A model generated the notes under the pieces. The model ran no database searches. It saw only the letters and a program-made list of their open reading frames with translations, and was not told the origin of the DNA. From Zygnema cylindricum (lineage: Eukaryota; Streptophyta; Zygnematophyceae; Zygnematales; Zygnemataceae), in assembly GCA_037447655.1 (NCBI GenBank), contig JBBHKE010003540.1, positions 1 to 64,000 on the forward strand: DNA of 64,000 bases, written 5' to 3'. Positions 1 through 10,765 of the stretch are shown here, in pieces. The translations under genes were made by a program, and so were the position numbers. Position 1 is the first letter of the stretch, and the number at the start of each line of letters is the position of its first letter.

Positions 1-233
1 CCTTCTCCCTCTCCCTCCTCTCCCTCCCCCTTTCCCTCCCCTTCTCCCTCTCCCCTCTCCCCTCTCTCCCTCTGTCCCTTTCTCCCTCTCTCCCTCTCTC
101 TCTCCCTCTCTCTCTCCCTCTCTCCCTCTCTCCCTCTCTCCCTCTCTCCTCTCTCCTCTCTCCTCTCTCCTCTTTCTCCTCTCCCTCTCCCTCTCCTTCT
201 CCCACATTAATTTTCTTCTCCCTTCCTCCCCCA
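1..233. repeat. CT-rich microsatellite inside an intron
   Basis: An almost pure pyrimidine tract built on CCCTCT and CTCTCC units. It runs into a short T-rich stretch and the acceptor CCCCCAG just before position 235. The downstream sequence is the 3' exon of the GnTII gene, so this is intron sequence and the repeat merges with the polypyrimidine tract of the acceptor. Confidence 0.85.
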
Positions 234-234
234 G

Positions 235-576
235 GACTTCTGTCGTTTTGACGACTACAACTGGGACATGACCTATTGGTCGGCCGTTCAAAGGCATTGG
301 GGCGCAAATAAATATAGTTTGAGAGCCACTAGGGCGAGTGCGTGGCACATTGGGACCTATGGGCTGCACGCAAAACAAAGACGGAGAGGGGATCTTAGGA
401 GGGATTTGCCAGTTATTAAGAGAGTCGATCTTACGCCGTACATCGGGAACAATCCGACGGTTATGAGGGTGGCGCTTAGGTTACCTTCGGCGGATTTTGT
501 GGGATACGGGGGGTGGGGAGATTGGCGAGATCAGGAGATGTGTAGATATTTTGCGGAGATGTATAGGGGGAAGTGA
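235..576 (+). CDS. MGAT2: Alpha-1,6-mannosyl-glycoprotein 2-beta-N-acetylglucosaminyltransferase (GnTII), last exon, 5' partial
   Basis: GnTII is a Golgi type II membrane enzyme. It transfers GlcNAc from UDP-GlcNAc to the alpha-1,6 mannose arm of the N-glycan core, which allows complex N-glycans to form. Only the C-terminal 113 codons lie in the window. The exon opens in phase 0 right after an AG acceptor (233-234). The first residues, FCRFDDYNWD, match the conserved FC-FDDYNWDW block of animal GnTII and the related YNWD block of plant GnTII. ASAWHIGTYGLH fits the following His/Gly motif, and YGGWGDWRDQEMC near the end matches the family's GGWGD-RD--LC signature. The stop is TGA at 574-576. 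The N-terminal anchor and nucleotide-sugar site lie upstream of the window. No frameshift is visible, so the gene looks functional. Identity is high confidence; the exact exon start is inferred from frame and splice consensus. Confidence 0.9.
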   Translation, partial: DFCRFDDYNWDMTYWSAVQRHWGANKYSLRATRASAWHIGTYGLHAKQRRRGDLRRDLPVIKRVDLTPYIGNNPTVMRVALRLPSADFVGYGGWGDWRDQEMCRYFAEMYRGK

Positions 577-734
577 AGGTGGGGAGAGATATAGAGGGAA
601 GTGTTTTGTGAAAGGAGGGTAATGGGAGGGATAGTACGTTTTTATGGGACGTGGAGTGGTTGGAGATGGGGATGGAGATTGACATCGACGAGATTTTTTT
701 TGCGGGAAGTTTAAATTTCGAAAATGTTTTGGAA

Positions 735-760
735 AATAAATGGTGATGAGAGAAAATAAA
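735..760 (+). promoter_or_regulatory. Candidate poly(A) signals of the GnTII gene
   Basis: Two AATAAA hexamers, at 735-740 and 755-760, lie 160-185 bases after the GnTII stop codon, in a 3' UTR that turns T-rich. Position and sequence fit polyadenylation. AATAAA is common by chance in AT-rich DNA, so the call is tentative. Confidence 0.4.
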
Positions 761-1039
761 GGTTTAGAAGAGATCAAGTAGAAAATTTTGGTTTCGGTGG
801 TACGGAACGTTTTTGATTTTGTTTTTAAGTGGAAGTATAGCAAAAGGTCCAACCCGTTTTTCAACCCTTTTTCCGACCATTTTTTGTTTTTCTTCCCCTT
901 GTTCTTTTGTTGTGTTTCTAATTTTTTTGTTTTATTGTTGTATTCTCTTTCACTCTATTTAGAGTGGTTTTTGCTGTACAATGCTGTTCCAAAGTGACCA
1001 TTAATAAATTGCTTTCTTATTTTACTTAATTTTTTATCA
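761..1039. other. 3' flank of GnTII, nothing recognised
   Basis: T-rich low-complexity sequence with no conserved coding potential. Short open frames are compositional. It ends where the first LINE/SINE-like hairpin unit begins. Confidence 0.6.
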
Positions 1040-2480
1040 GACACGAGACTTTATTAAGAAAGCGAGATGGTAAACCATCTGAGTATATGGAAACTGTAAA
1101 AATAGGTTGGCAAAAATGTAAATGAAGGACTGAGTGTGGAGGGAATCAGGCAAGACGGAAAAATAGTGCGAAAGAAACTAACACGCATCTATTTTTTATG
1201 TGTAATTGACTTGTGATAACTTCAATTTTAATTGTATACAGTGATTTGCAATTTTGCAACGAGTTATTATTGTTCCGTTGTCATGTTATTCTCGTCGTGT
1301 TTTTATTCTACTGTTATCATCGTTGTGTCATCCAGGGAGTTATAATTGTTCTGTTATTGTTGGTATTTTTGTTTATTATCATTGTGTATGGTAAAAGCTT
1401 ATTTTTTTTGTAACAGAAACTTGTGTTAAATTAGCGTGGCAATGACCAATGTTCATACCTTAAGGAACAAACTTCATGAAAAGAAAGTGCGATGTATCAT
1501 CTGAGTACATGCTAGGAATATAATGGCGAAATGAAAGTGACGAAGGTCACAAAAAGGATCAAATCATTGAAACTTTGTGAACAAAAAAAAAAACCTTATT
1601 GAGAAAGGAAGATGGTAAACCACCTGAATGCATAGGAAACAGACGAAAGGAAAAGCCAAAACAAAATTGAAAAACGTACACGGAATCAAAGAAATTAAAC
1701 AGAAAAATAAAGGTGTAGTGGTTAACAATATCATCTTTGCAAAAATGGAACTATTTTTTTAGTTTTTTCGCACTGAATTTGGTGTGCATATTGTACCTTG
1801 AAGATCTGGTACCGAAATATGACCAGGTTCCTGAACCCTGTACAGAAACCGGTTTGGTATAAGTACGGCAGGTTTTAATCTAATACATAAAAAAAAATAT
1901 CATTATTTTAACTTAAATGTTCAAAATAAATAAAACAAAAAAAACACGCAGGATATATTAAAATGCACGATGGTAAACCATCTGAGTCCGGGGGTACAAA
2001 AGGGGTGGCATGGCCGAAACTGAAAAACTACCAGCAGGGGAATAAAATAACAGCACAACAAAAATAAAAACGTCCTAACAATAAGTTTTTTTTCCCTTGT
2101 ACTCATATGACTTATTATCGCACTTTCTCATTAAAGTCTTCTTACTTCCAATATTAATTTATAAGAGGGTTTCGATATCCATCCACCTCCTTATCTTAGA
2201 CCAGGGCCATGGACGCTGTGTAGAGAGGTATGCTCGAAGATATTGATGATAAAATTTCCCATGGTTTGGACGAACAAAGATTTATTGAAAAAGCGTGATG
2301 GTAATCCATCTGAGTCCATGGAAACAAAAGGGGGCGGTAATGCCAAAACTGAAAAACCACATGTGGAGGGAAGTAGGCAGAAAAGGGAAAGCAAGGCGAA
2401 AGAAACGAAACACACTGAAAAATGGCACGTAAAACAAAGACACTCAAAGAAGCAAGAAAGGTATAACTAGGTACAATTTC
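1040..2480 (-). repeat. Cluster of five LINE/SINE-like 3' ends with a shared hairpin
   Basis: Five units in the same orientation carry versions of GATGGTAAACCATCTGAGT, at 1066-1079, 1491-1501 (divergent), 1611-1624, 1969-1982 and 2297-2310. Each follows a (T)TATT-GAAAG-like stretch. Each is followed by alignable sequence with blocks such as AAAAGGGGCGG and AAAACTGAAAAAC. The same arrangement occurs at the 3' end of the minus-strand LINE at 30430-30613, so these are best read as 5'-truncated LINE tails or SINEs sharing that tail, also on the minus strand. The exact start of each unit is uncertain. Confidence 0.6.
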
Positions 2481-2482
2481 GA

Positions 2483-2578
2483 GAGTTATCAAAAGTAAAG
2501 TTTTGCGAGCAATCAAAAGCACATTTTCTTGAGCAATCAAAAGCACATTTTCGCAGGCAATCAAAAGTATAACTTCGC
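2483..2578. repeat. 24-bp tandem repeat, four copies
   Basis: Four consecutive units of 24 bp start at 2483, 2507, 2531 and 2555, around GAGCAATCAAAAGCACATTT. The middle two are almost identical and the outer two diverged. It lies between the last LINE-like tail and dispersed repeat R1. Confidence 0.85.
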
Positions 2579-2639
2579 TAGTGATTGAGTTCTCCGTACA
2601 TGGTTTTCAAAGTGTCCCAATATGTACCAACAAAATTGT

Positions 2640-3465
2640 TATTTAAGGCTGTGACGGTTGTATACGTCGACAGTGCCCGTGACGGCTATCGTCTACAATC
2701 TGTCTTGACGCACCCTAGATTTCAAACGTTTTGGAAAACGTCGCAAAACACATCGTCTTTTTTTTAAACATTTTGCTACGACGCATGTCTTTGCGTGAAA
2801 TGATAGACGTACAGCCCTGTACTGTCCACGGCTAAACGCGTTGTTTTTGCGTTTGCTTCTCCTGTCCGATCGCCATGAATGGACATAAGAGTTTTTAAGG
2901 CCCCTTCAAAACAAAAAGCATTTTTTTTTGAACGCGTTTGTTGGATTCTTCCCAGCGTGACTTGGTTCGCGCATGTGCGGTCGCCTTCAACATAATGCCG
3001 ACCTCCACTGGTGCTGCGAAGTACAGTAGTGAAGTTTGAAGGATTGAAGGAGAGGCGAGGTGAGCACGGCGAGAGAGGCACCAGTTGCGTGGTGCCTTCA
3101 CATTTTTCATCTTTACGTGACATGGCATTACAACCTTAAGACCCCTGCAAGAACAAATTTGTACAAGATGGAAGGGGGCACAAAGAAACAACCGTGTACT
3201 TTTTCTCGTCATCAATAACTTTTGAAAAAAATTGACACGTGCAAATCTGTTTTTCTATTTGTGAAGCGTTGATAATTTATTTTAAAACACATCACCGATG
3301 TGCTTTAACATAAAGTTTGAAAATGACATGGCAGTGGGTCAAAAACACAAGGGGATAACTTGTGGTACATCTTAAGTTCCAAATGACGCAAATTGTACGC
3401 TACATTTTTTGACTTATTTGTACGGTTGTAACTTTAGCAGACGGCGCAAAGTTTTTGAGGAAAAT
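2640..3465. repeat. Dispersed repeat family R, copy 1 (interrupted)
   Basis: Alignable by eye with 17541-18235 and, more weakly, 57470-57915. Shared landmarks in the same order include GTGACGG--GT-TACGTCGA, a stretch around GAGACCCCTACAA, a near-palindrome CACATC-C-CGATGTG, and ATAAAGTTTGAA. Copia B inserted in it at 3466, and the repeat resumes at 9518 with the A-rich end and CCACATGGGG. No conserved reading frame was recognised, so the class is unknown (possibly a non-autonomous transposon). Confidence 0.6.
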
Positions 3466-4139
3466 TGATAGGAATAAGAGTCAATCGGAATGCGCTCACA
3501 AATACTTAAATGTCTTAATGCGGAAGCGATATTAAAAGTGATATCAAACATTACAACACATCAAAAGCGCATAATCCAAGATAGAGAGAAATTGAATACT
3601 CAATAACATAAACTCATATTAACTCAATCTTTAAACATTACACTTCTCTTAATTCATTCCTCCTTAATTGACTCTTGATTGATTCCTAATTGTTATATAA
3701 TCTAACTCACACAATGGCTTTTTAACTTAGCCGTAGAAACAATCAAGAACACTAACTCTAGAAGTGTCTAAATGTACTTAGACGTAAATGTGGTACAAAA
3801 CAAAATGAAACTACTAGAAACCAAACTGACAATCCTGTACGACAAACTTAACTTATGCGAAACGAAACGAAACGACTAGTCGTACGTCGCGCGAAACGAA
3901 ACTTCTCGACGTAGGTACTATAACTTAAACGAAACAAAAATAAATCAAATCAAAACAAATCGTATACACGCGAAACGTACACGCACGAAATACAAAATCA
4001 AACTAAACGAAACAAAACCAAAATACGCGAACCGACGCACGACCAAGTCAAATGAAACTGACGCGCGACTAAATCTGATCCACACTAACTACGAACCAAC
4101 ATTACGTAAACGTAGATTCTAACATTGATATTCCTAACA
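3466..4139 (-). repeat. Copia B 3' LTR
   Basis: 674 bp, beginning TGATAGGAATAAG and ending CTAACA on the plus strand. It matches 8850-9517 with a few substitutions and small indels, including extra CGAAA bases near 3860. Confidence 0.95.
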
Positions 4140-4151
4140 ATCCCCCTCTCA
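4140..4151 (-). promoter_or_regulatory. Copia B polypurine tract
   Basis: On the minus strand TGAGAGGGGGA ends next to the 3' LTR start TGTTAGG. Position and purine content fit the plus-strand primer site for reverse transcription. Confidence 0.75.
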
Positions 4152-4182
4152 ATGTTTAATCTATACAAAATCTTAACCAAAC

Positions 4183-4782
4183 TCAAAACAATCCTAACTT
4201 AGGCCTTCCTCTCACAAAGACATCATACATAGCAGCTTTAGTTAACATGTCCGATGCTTCTTCACCCGTTGGTACAAAAATGAATTGAATCTCACTAGCA
4301 TTTACTAAATCTCTTACAAAATGCCATTGAATCCTAATGTGCTTAGTCCTCTTATGAAACACTGGATTCTTAGCCAATGCAATGCTAGACATACTATCTG
4401 AGAACAACTTCATACACTTAATAATAATTCCCAACTCACTTAACATTTCTCTTAACCAAATTGAAGCTTTGGCAGCATGACAAGCCGCCATATATTCGGC
4501 CTCCGTCGAACTCAATGCTACCGTAGGTTGAAGTCTCGAACTCCACGAAATCGCACCTCCACATAAAACAAATGCGTAACCGGATGTTGACTTTCCCGTG
4601 TCAAAGTCTCCACCCCAATCAGAATCGCAATATCCAAAGCAATCTAACTCTGAATCCGCCTTATAAACTAAACCATAACTTAACGTTCCAACCAAATATC
4701 TAAAAATCCATTTAACACTCTCCCAATGACACTTCTCAGGTGCTTGACAATACTTACTCACAATACTATAAAAGAAACTCAT
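4183..4782 (-). pseudogene. Copia B pol, RNase H portion
   Basis: 199 codons covering the copia RNase H domain. CDSDWGGDFDTGKSTSGY holds the first catalytic Asp, LSSTEAEYMA the Glu, and LFSDSMSSIALAKNP the next Asp. KHIRIQWHFVRDLV is the family C-terminal block. The frame opens directly onto the Ser-rich linker that normally precedes reverse transcriptase, with no RT between them. The domain is intact as a reading frame but has no RT to work with. It ends about 43 bases before the 3' LTR. Confidence 0.9.
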
Positions 4783-5227
4783 TTAATCTAGCATCTGAAA
4801 CAAAATTAACCGACTTATCCTTAGCATTCATATGAAGAGTTAATCTCTTAGGAGCCTTTCCCTTATTTGCTCGATTACTTCTTCTAACAACAATATCTTC
4901 TTCAACAACATCATCTCTCTCACCCTTCTCACTAACAGATGGCAAACTACATTCACTTCTTTGTCTGCTAAGGGATCTTTCACTAGACTTAGAACTTTGA
5001 CTTCCATTCTCACTTTTCAAGCTTTCATAATCAGATTGGGAAGATTCAGATTTCTTACCAACTTTAATAGATGTCTTCTTTTTCAATGGAATTTCTTCAT
5101 CCTCCTCTTCGTCACTTTCATCATCAATTTTGAACTCCTCCAAATTGCTCTCTTCCTCAAAATCCAAACTTTCTTCTTTATCTTTTGTAAACTCCATTGC
5201 TTTCGCCAAATCTTCGTGAAACTCCAC
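4766..5227 (-). pseudogene. Copia B pol, acidic/Ser-rich linker after integrase
   Basis: A 153-codon frame starting at NVEFHEDL, the usual block after the integrase core. It continues through a Glu/Asp-rich and then Ser-rich region to VVRRSNRANKGKAPKRL. That RRSNR--K-P-RL motif normally sits just upstream of the reverse transcriptase domain. The frame stops shortly after, at the deletion point near 4783. A premature stop or frameshift separates it from the integrase core at 5315. Confidence 0.8.
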
Positions 5228-5314
5228 ATTTCTCGATTCGACAATCGTTCAAGTAGCGGGATTGAAAATCCCGTATTAAATTGAATTTTGACTATATCCG
5301 ACAAAGACACCCGT

Positions 5315-6061
5315 CTATGATCTGGGATTGAATTTTCCGGCTCGATATCTTTTCTCGATGTAGATAGTGGCTCGACATCCCCAAATCCTCAAATGTCGAA
5401 CAGATGGAATCCTGCCACTCCACAATTCTTCAGGCGTCTTATCTCCAGAAACCGAAGTTAGTCTTCTGTTACAAATGTAATTTGCTGTAAGAAAAGCTTC
5501 TCCCCAAAATCTCACACTAAATTTAGTGTTGTGCAACATAGCTCTAACCATCTCTTGAAGTGTCCTATTCTTCCTCTCAGCAACTCCATTAGACTCAGGT
5601 GAGTATGCAGCCGTAAATTGCTGCTTAATATCTCTTTTCTGACAAAAAAATTTAAAAACAACAAATTCTCCTCCATTATCTGATCTTATTGCTTTTAACT
5701 TTCTATCCGTTTCTCTCTCAGTCATAACAACAAATTCTCGAAACTTATATAACGCTTCTGACTTATGTTTCAACAAATATACCCAACTCTTTCGACTATA
5801 ATCATCCACAATTACAAAGATATACTTATGTCCTCCTAGACTTAATGGTTTGACGTCTCCACACAAGTCTACATGAACAAGCTCAAGTGGAGCACTAGCT
5901 CTATACTTCACATCTTTTACAGGATTAGGTTTTCTAATTTGTTTCCCTTTGCTACAACCATTACAACCTTGAACTTTTTCTCTTGATACACACTCTAATC
6001 CTCTTACTGTTGCACTTTTCACCATATGCTCTAATCCTCTTACTGCTGCACTTTTCATCAT
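5315..6061 (-). pseudogene. Copia B pol, integrase
   Basis: The catalytic core is intact. The D,D,E residues are seen in LVHVDLCGD, IRSDNGGEF and SPESNGVAERKNRT. The zinc-binding HHCC module is split: the two His lie in LWHHRFCH just upstream, and the two Cys in CNGCSKGKQIRKP within this frame. A short in-frame duplication (KSAAVRGLEHMV then KSATVRGLE) lies near the N-terminus. The integrase would insert the cDNA copy into the host chromosome. It is cut off from the upstream protease by a frameshift near 6180 and from the linker by a stop near 5315. Confidence 0.9.
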
Positions 6062-6150
6062 ATGTTTTATATTAGACTCTGAAGTATGACAAAATCTATG
6101 ATGCCATAAACTTAGATCTCCTCTTTCAGAGCTTACAACATTAACTGAAG

Positions 6151-7329
6151 TTATTGATTTCTGATTCTCTTGTGGTCTAATCCATTTAACTTACTTTGCA
6201 TACAATCAGTTACATAACCTTCTCCAAATTGATTCCCTTCTCTATATTGGAAAATTATTCTTCCATTTTCAAATGAGATTACTCTACCACCATTCCTTTG
6301 TATCTGTGGAACACTAACAAGGTTTACAACTCCATCAGGAAAATACAAAATATTGTTCAAATTCACTTTTCTTACAACAACTTGACCATTCATATTCTTA
6401 ACAGGTAAATCTAATCTGACAGTTCCCACCGTATCTATTGGAACAACATGTCCACTAGCAACCGTAATAGTCTTAGGAACTGTAAGCTTTCTCAAATCTG
6501 TAAACAAACTTAAATCACTGCAAACATGATGAGTTGCACCTGAATCAACTATCCAATCTTTATAACTTTGACTCCCACATACGGAATTCGCAGAATTGAT
6601 AGCAACATTTCCATTTTCTTTCATTATCATAGAAAAGTTTAGAGACTTATCGCCTTGATCGTCATGAAAATCTGAATAGTGGGTTTGATGTCCTCCTCCA
6701 CGTGATTGTCCGAATCTTCCACGACCTCGTCCTCGATGTCCACCTCGATCTCTTCCTCTTTCCGAGTAGTAAGATGATCCTCCTCCATTTCGTTGAAAAC
6801 ACTGAGCACTAACATGTCCCCATTTCCGACAAATATTGCATTGCTTTTCCCTATCCGGACAGTTAGTAGCCATATGTCCTTCCTTATTACACTTATAACA
6901 AATAACATGATTTACATCACCTTGATCGCTATAACCTTTTCCAAATCCTGAATACTGAAAATTGTTTCTACCCCCTCTTAATCTAAACCTTCCTCTACCT
7001 CCACGACCACGTACAGAATATACCTCAGACGTGTCAGTGAGGTTTACATTACTATTTCCAAATCCTCTACTATCTTTCTCTTTACTCTTCTCTGCTCCTT
7101 TTAGAAGGTTAATAGCAAAATCAAAAGTGGGTTTCTCTGTAGATCTTATAACTTCTACTGTAACATCAAACTTAGATGGTAATCCATTCAGAAACACAAA
7201 TACTTTTTCATCTTCAGGGGGAAACTTTCCTGCGCTATTCAACTGCTCTATCAAAACATTAAATTTTTTTAGAGCATCATCCATCGACTCATTACTCTTC
7301 ATCCTAAACTTAATAAAGTTATGAAATAC
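6151..7329 (-). pseudogene. Copia B gag C-terminus and aspartic protease
   Basis: Reading leftwards from the edge of the hAT insertion, the frame continues gag with YVFHNFIKFRMK. It then has an Arg/Gly-rich segment and two CCHC zinc knuckles, CYKCNKEGHMATNC and CNICRKWGHVSAQC, which bind the RNA genome. The protease active site is WIVDSGATHHVC. Open sequence further upstream (to 7632) belongs to the hAT insert and is not part of gag. A frameshift near 6180 ends the frame. Confidence 0.9.
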
Positions 7330-8196
7330 ATAATTAGTAGTGTTGGGTATCGAGGACCCATTGCCGATATTCGATATATATCGAATTTCAGGTACCCGAT
7401 ATTCGATATATCGCTTCGATATATCGAATTTCAAATTATCGCGATATATCGCCGATATATCGCCGATATATCGTATCGTCGATATATCGAAGCTAAAAAA
7501 AAAAAAAAAATAATAATCCCACAGGTTTTCAAAGCCTCGTGACTTCGGACAAAGTGACTGTAAAATCTTTGCCGGAAAGAAATACGGTTTTTTCCTGAAA
7601 GTCAGCGGAGTGAAGAGATCTCTGAGGTACATTGACGAGGTACACTTGTGAAGTACACGTACGTCAAACGCAAGTACGATTTTCCATACGAAAAAGGTCG
7701 GTTTCTAGATGTTTGATGATTCTTGAGATTTGATAGTCAACTTACGTGGAACCACTCATATCAGAACACGTATGTAAAAACTTATTTAGAAACGATATGC
7801 GATGTACATGATGCCTCTGTAATACATAAATTTTGCTGTCCGTACTATTACAGAGACCTCCTCGTCTAACCATACCCCAAAAAAGCAATCATTAGAATTA
7901 CAGAATTGGTACTTTTTTGTCGGTTACATTTTGCGGCGTCTACCTTTAAGTCACGGAACGAAAATCACGGCGTACGTGGCGTATTAGACAATTTGACTTT
8001 TTCGCAAAAATAACATATTATATAAAAAAATAAAAATATTAAATTTAAAAAATACTATATATCGCGATATATATCGCGATAATTTATGTTGGTCGCGGTA
8101 CGATATATCGAGGACTCTCCTCGATCGATATTCGATATATCGAATATCGAGATTATCGCGATATGAATTTACCCGATACCCAACACTAATAATTAG
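7330..8196. mobile_element. hAT-type MITE inserted in copia B gag, with 8-bp target duplication
   Basis: The element is 7338-8188. It begins TAGTGTTGGGTATCG and ends with the exact inverse, CGATACCCAACACTA. It is flanked by perfect 8-bp duplications ATAATTAG at 7330-7337 and 8189-8196. An 8-bp duplication with such termini is typical of hAT elements. No transposase frame is present. Both subterminal regions carry dense GATATATCG-type palindromes. Removing the element joins the two halves of gag. Further copies lie at 18867-19442 (partial) and 19917-20706. Confidence 0.92.
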
Positions 8197-8790
8197 ACTT
8201 AGTTGCAAATCCTTTCTCATACAAATTTTGAAGATGAGTCCAACAAACATGAGCGGTATCATGAGTTAACATATGCTCATGAACCGAACTACTACTACTC
8301 TGAAGTGAAGTAAAGCAGTCATAGCTGCCATATCTTTAGTATCCCACTTTTTCCTTCCTTTTTCATCTAATGGTTTTTTCTCTTCTTCTGTAAGTATTTT
8401 CCACAATTTCTTTGGAGTAAAGGTTCCCTGAATATATCTCTTCCATACAGGATAATTATTTCCATTAAGCATGATAGTCTTAGACGACACCTTATAATCT
8501 GACTTTTCATCTGAACTTGACTCATCATCATCATCATAAAAAGGTACTTTCATTTTGCCCTTTTTACTCTTCTTAGAACTCTCATCATCTGAATTGCCCC
8601 CTAAGGTAGGAGTTTTACCGAAAGATTGTCCTTCTCTTTTTGCCTTTAGAAATTCGTATAGTTCTTCCATAGTCGTTGGATCAAACTGAATTGTGAGACT
8701 CTCCTTCGCCATTGATAGCCTCTCCGATTCTCCAACTCCAAAAGTGACTTCAGTGTCTTCTCTCTTTGCGGAGTATTCCTCCACCATCAC
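8189..8790 (-). pseudogene. Copia B gag, N-terminal part
   Basis: Starts 46 bases after the primer site. The motif MLNGNNYPVWKRYIQ is the copia gag block L-G-NY--W, followed by KLWKIL. The frame breaks at a 5-bp tandem duplication (TGAAG twice, 8301-8310). In the shifted frame it continues to HDTAHVCWTHLQNLYEKG, reaching the hAT border at 8189. An internal Met (AKESLTIQFD) could be the true start. Confidence 0.85.
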
Positions 8791-8835
8791 TTATAAACTC
8801 TTAATCAATTCTTCACGCCAATCTAAATAAACACT

Positions 8836-8847
8836 GCTCCGATACCA
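8836..8847 (-). promoter_or_regulatory. Copia B primer-binding site (initiator tRNA-Met 3' end)
   Basis: On the minus strand TGGTATCGGAGC lies two bases inside the 5' LTR. It is the tRNA-iMet site TGGTATCAGAGC with one change (A to G), the same change as in the gypsy element at 51281. Confidence 0.9.
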
Positions 8848-8849
8848 AT

Positions 8850-9517
8850 TGATAGGAATAAGAGTCAATCGGAATGCGCTCACAAATACTTAAATGTCTT
8901 ATTGCGGAAGCGATATTAAAATGATATCAAACATTACAACACATCAAAAGCGCATAATCCAAGATAGAGAGAAATTGAATACTCAATAACATAAACTCAT
9001 ACTAACTCAATCTTTAAACATTACACTTCTCTTAATTCATTCCTCCTTAATTGACTCTTGATTGATTCCTAATTGTTATATAGTCTAACTCACACAATGG
9101 CTTTTTAACTTAGCCGTAGAAACAATCTAGAACACTAACTCTAGAAGTGTCTAAATGTACTTAGACGTAAATGTGGTACAAAACAAAATGAAACTACTAG
9201 AAACCAAACTGACAATCCTGTACGACAAACTTAACTTATGCGAAACGAAACAACTAGTCGTACGTCGCGCGAAACGAAACTTCTCGACGTAGGTACTATA
9301 ACTTAAACGAAACAAAAATAAATCAAATCAAAACAAATCGTGTACACGCGAAACGTACACGCACGATATACAAAATCAAAATAAACGAAACAAAACCAAA
9401 ATACGCGAACTGACGGACGACCAAATCAAATGAAACTGACGCGCGACTAAATCTGATCCACACTAACTACGAACCAACATTACGTAAACGTAGATTCTAA
9501 CATTGATATTCCTAACA
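8850..9517 (-). repeat. Copia B 5' LTR
   Basis: 668 bp, TG...CA, nearly identical to 3466-4139. It should carry the promoter for minus-strand transcription, but no convincing TATA box was identified. Confidence 0.95.
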
Positions 9518-9575
9518 AAAACGAAAAGAAAAAAACCTTACCTTGCCACATGGGGCATACCCTAATATAAAGTAC
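9518..9575. repeat. Dispersed repeat R copy 1, right remainder
   Basis: ACGAAAAGAAAAAAACC followed by CCACATGGGGCATACCCTA. It matches the end of copy 2 (18160-18215) and completes R1 once copia B is removed. Confidence 0.6.
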
Positions 9576-9783
9576 AATGTCAAGATTAATCAAGTTTGCG
9601 CAAAATAAAATTTGTCTTACAGCAAAGCAACTTCCGAAGGGAAAAAAAAGTGACAAAACGACACTCTACCAGACCAACAGAAAACATAGTTCAATTTGCA
9701 TTTTACATACGCATCAAACTCATGCATACTACATATAATGTGCATTGAACATTGAGTGTTAATAAAATGAGTCCTCGACTTTG

Positions 9784-10290
9784 TTCCCGTACGTTTTTTG
9801 TACAATTACGACGTACATAGTTTGTATATTTCCATAGTTTTTAGGGTTACTTAATGGAGATTTTAGGGTTGTTACGGTACATTCCCGTAAATCCCCGTAT
9901 ATTTCAATACAAATGCCTTACATTTTTCGTACATTTACGACGTACAGTGACCGTATATCTATGTATTTTCTAGGGTTATTTAAGGGAGATTTTAAGGTTG
10001 TTAGGATACATTTTTGTATATTTCTGAATATTTGAGTACAACTGCTTACATTTTCCGTGCTTTTAAGATGTACAATTTCCATACATTTGCGACGTACATT
10101 GTCCATATATTTTTTGTACTTTTTAGGGTTATTTAAGGGGTTTTTAAGGTTGTTAGGTTATATTCTCGTACATTCACGCATATTTTAGTATAGCTGTATT
10201 ACATTTTCCGTACTTTTAGGGTTTTTAGGGTATAGTTTTGTACATATCCGTATATTTTCCGTACTTTCTTGTATCTTTAAAAAGTATGAA
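9784..10290. repeat. Degenerate GTAC/TTTAGGG array, left block
   Basis: Irregular repeats of a longer unit. Each has a part like TTTTCGTACATTTACGACGTACA, then TTTTTAGGGTTATTTAAGG, then GTTGTTAGGGTACATT. The unit length varies (about 130-190 bp). TTTAGGG, the plant telomere heptamer, recurs but never in perfect tandem. No coding potential. Confidence 0.65.
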
Positions 10291-10529
10291 GGTTTATTTA
10301 ACAGGACACTACTCGACACTTTCGTCCAGTATTCCGTACAAAAAAACAATACGAAAAGTATAAAATCGACGAATACTACGTAAAAATCGTAAAAAAGTCC
10401 AAATCTGTACGAATTGAACAACTATGAAAGAAAGTTAATATTTAAACGGACTTGTAAAAATAAAAGCGTACGTGCGTTTTTTTTCCGGTATTTTGTTTTT
10501 TATATGCTAAGGTACGTGGTAACCTTCCT

Positions 10530-10765
10530 TTTTTGTTTGAGGGAGAAAGGGAGAGGGGGAAAAGAGAGAGGAAAAGGGATAGAGGGAGAGAGAGAGGGGG
10601 GTGTAGAAATAGAGAGGGAGAGGAAGATGTAGAAAAGAAGCGGAAGAGGAGGGAGACGGACACAGAAAGAGAGGAGAGAGAGTGAGGGAGAGGGAGAAGG
10701 AGAGGGGGAGGGAAAGAAAGATGGAGGGAGAGAGAAAATGGAAAGAGTGAGAGCGAGTGTTAAGC
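10530..10765. repeat. GA-rich purine tract
   Basis: Almost pure purine on the plus strand (GGGAGA, GAGAGG and AGAAAG units). The long Ser/Pro/Leu-rich frames on the minus strand here are artefacts of the repeat. Confidence 0.9.

Larger units (their letters stand above)
3466..9517 (-). mobile_element. Ty1-copia LTR retrotransposon 'copia B', non-autonomous, RT domain deleted
   Basis: Flanked by direct LTRs at 3466-4139 and 8850-9517 that match almost everywhere, with TG...CA ends. On the minus strand the order is 5' LTR, tRNA-Met primer site, gag with zinc knuckles, protease, integrase, then RNase H, then a purine tract and the 3' LTR. Integrase before RNase H is the copia order. The reverse transcriptase block that should lie between them is absent. 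An 851-bp hAT-type MITE interrupts gag. The insertion site is A-rich inside repeat R (AAAAT before, AAAAC after), so the target duplication is ambiguous. The near-identical LTRs imply a recent insertion, made with help from another element. Confidence 0.95.
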
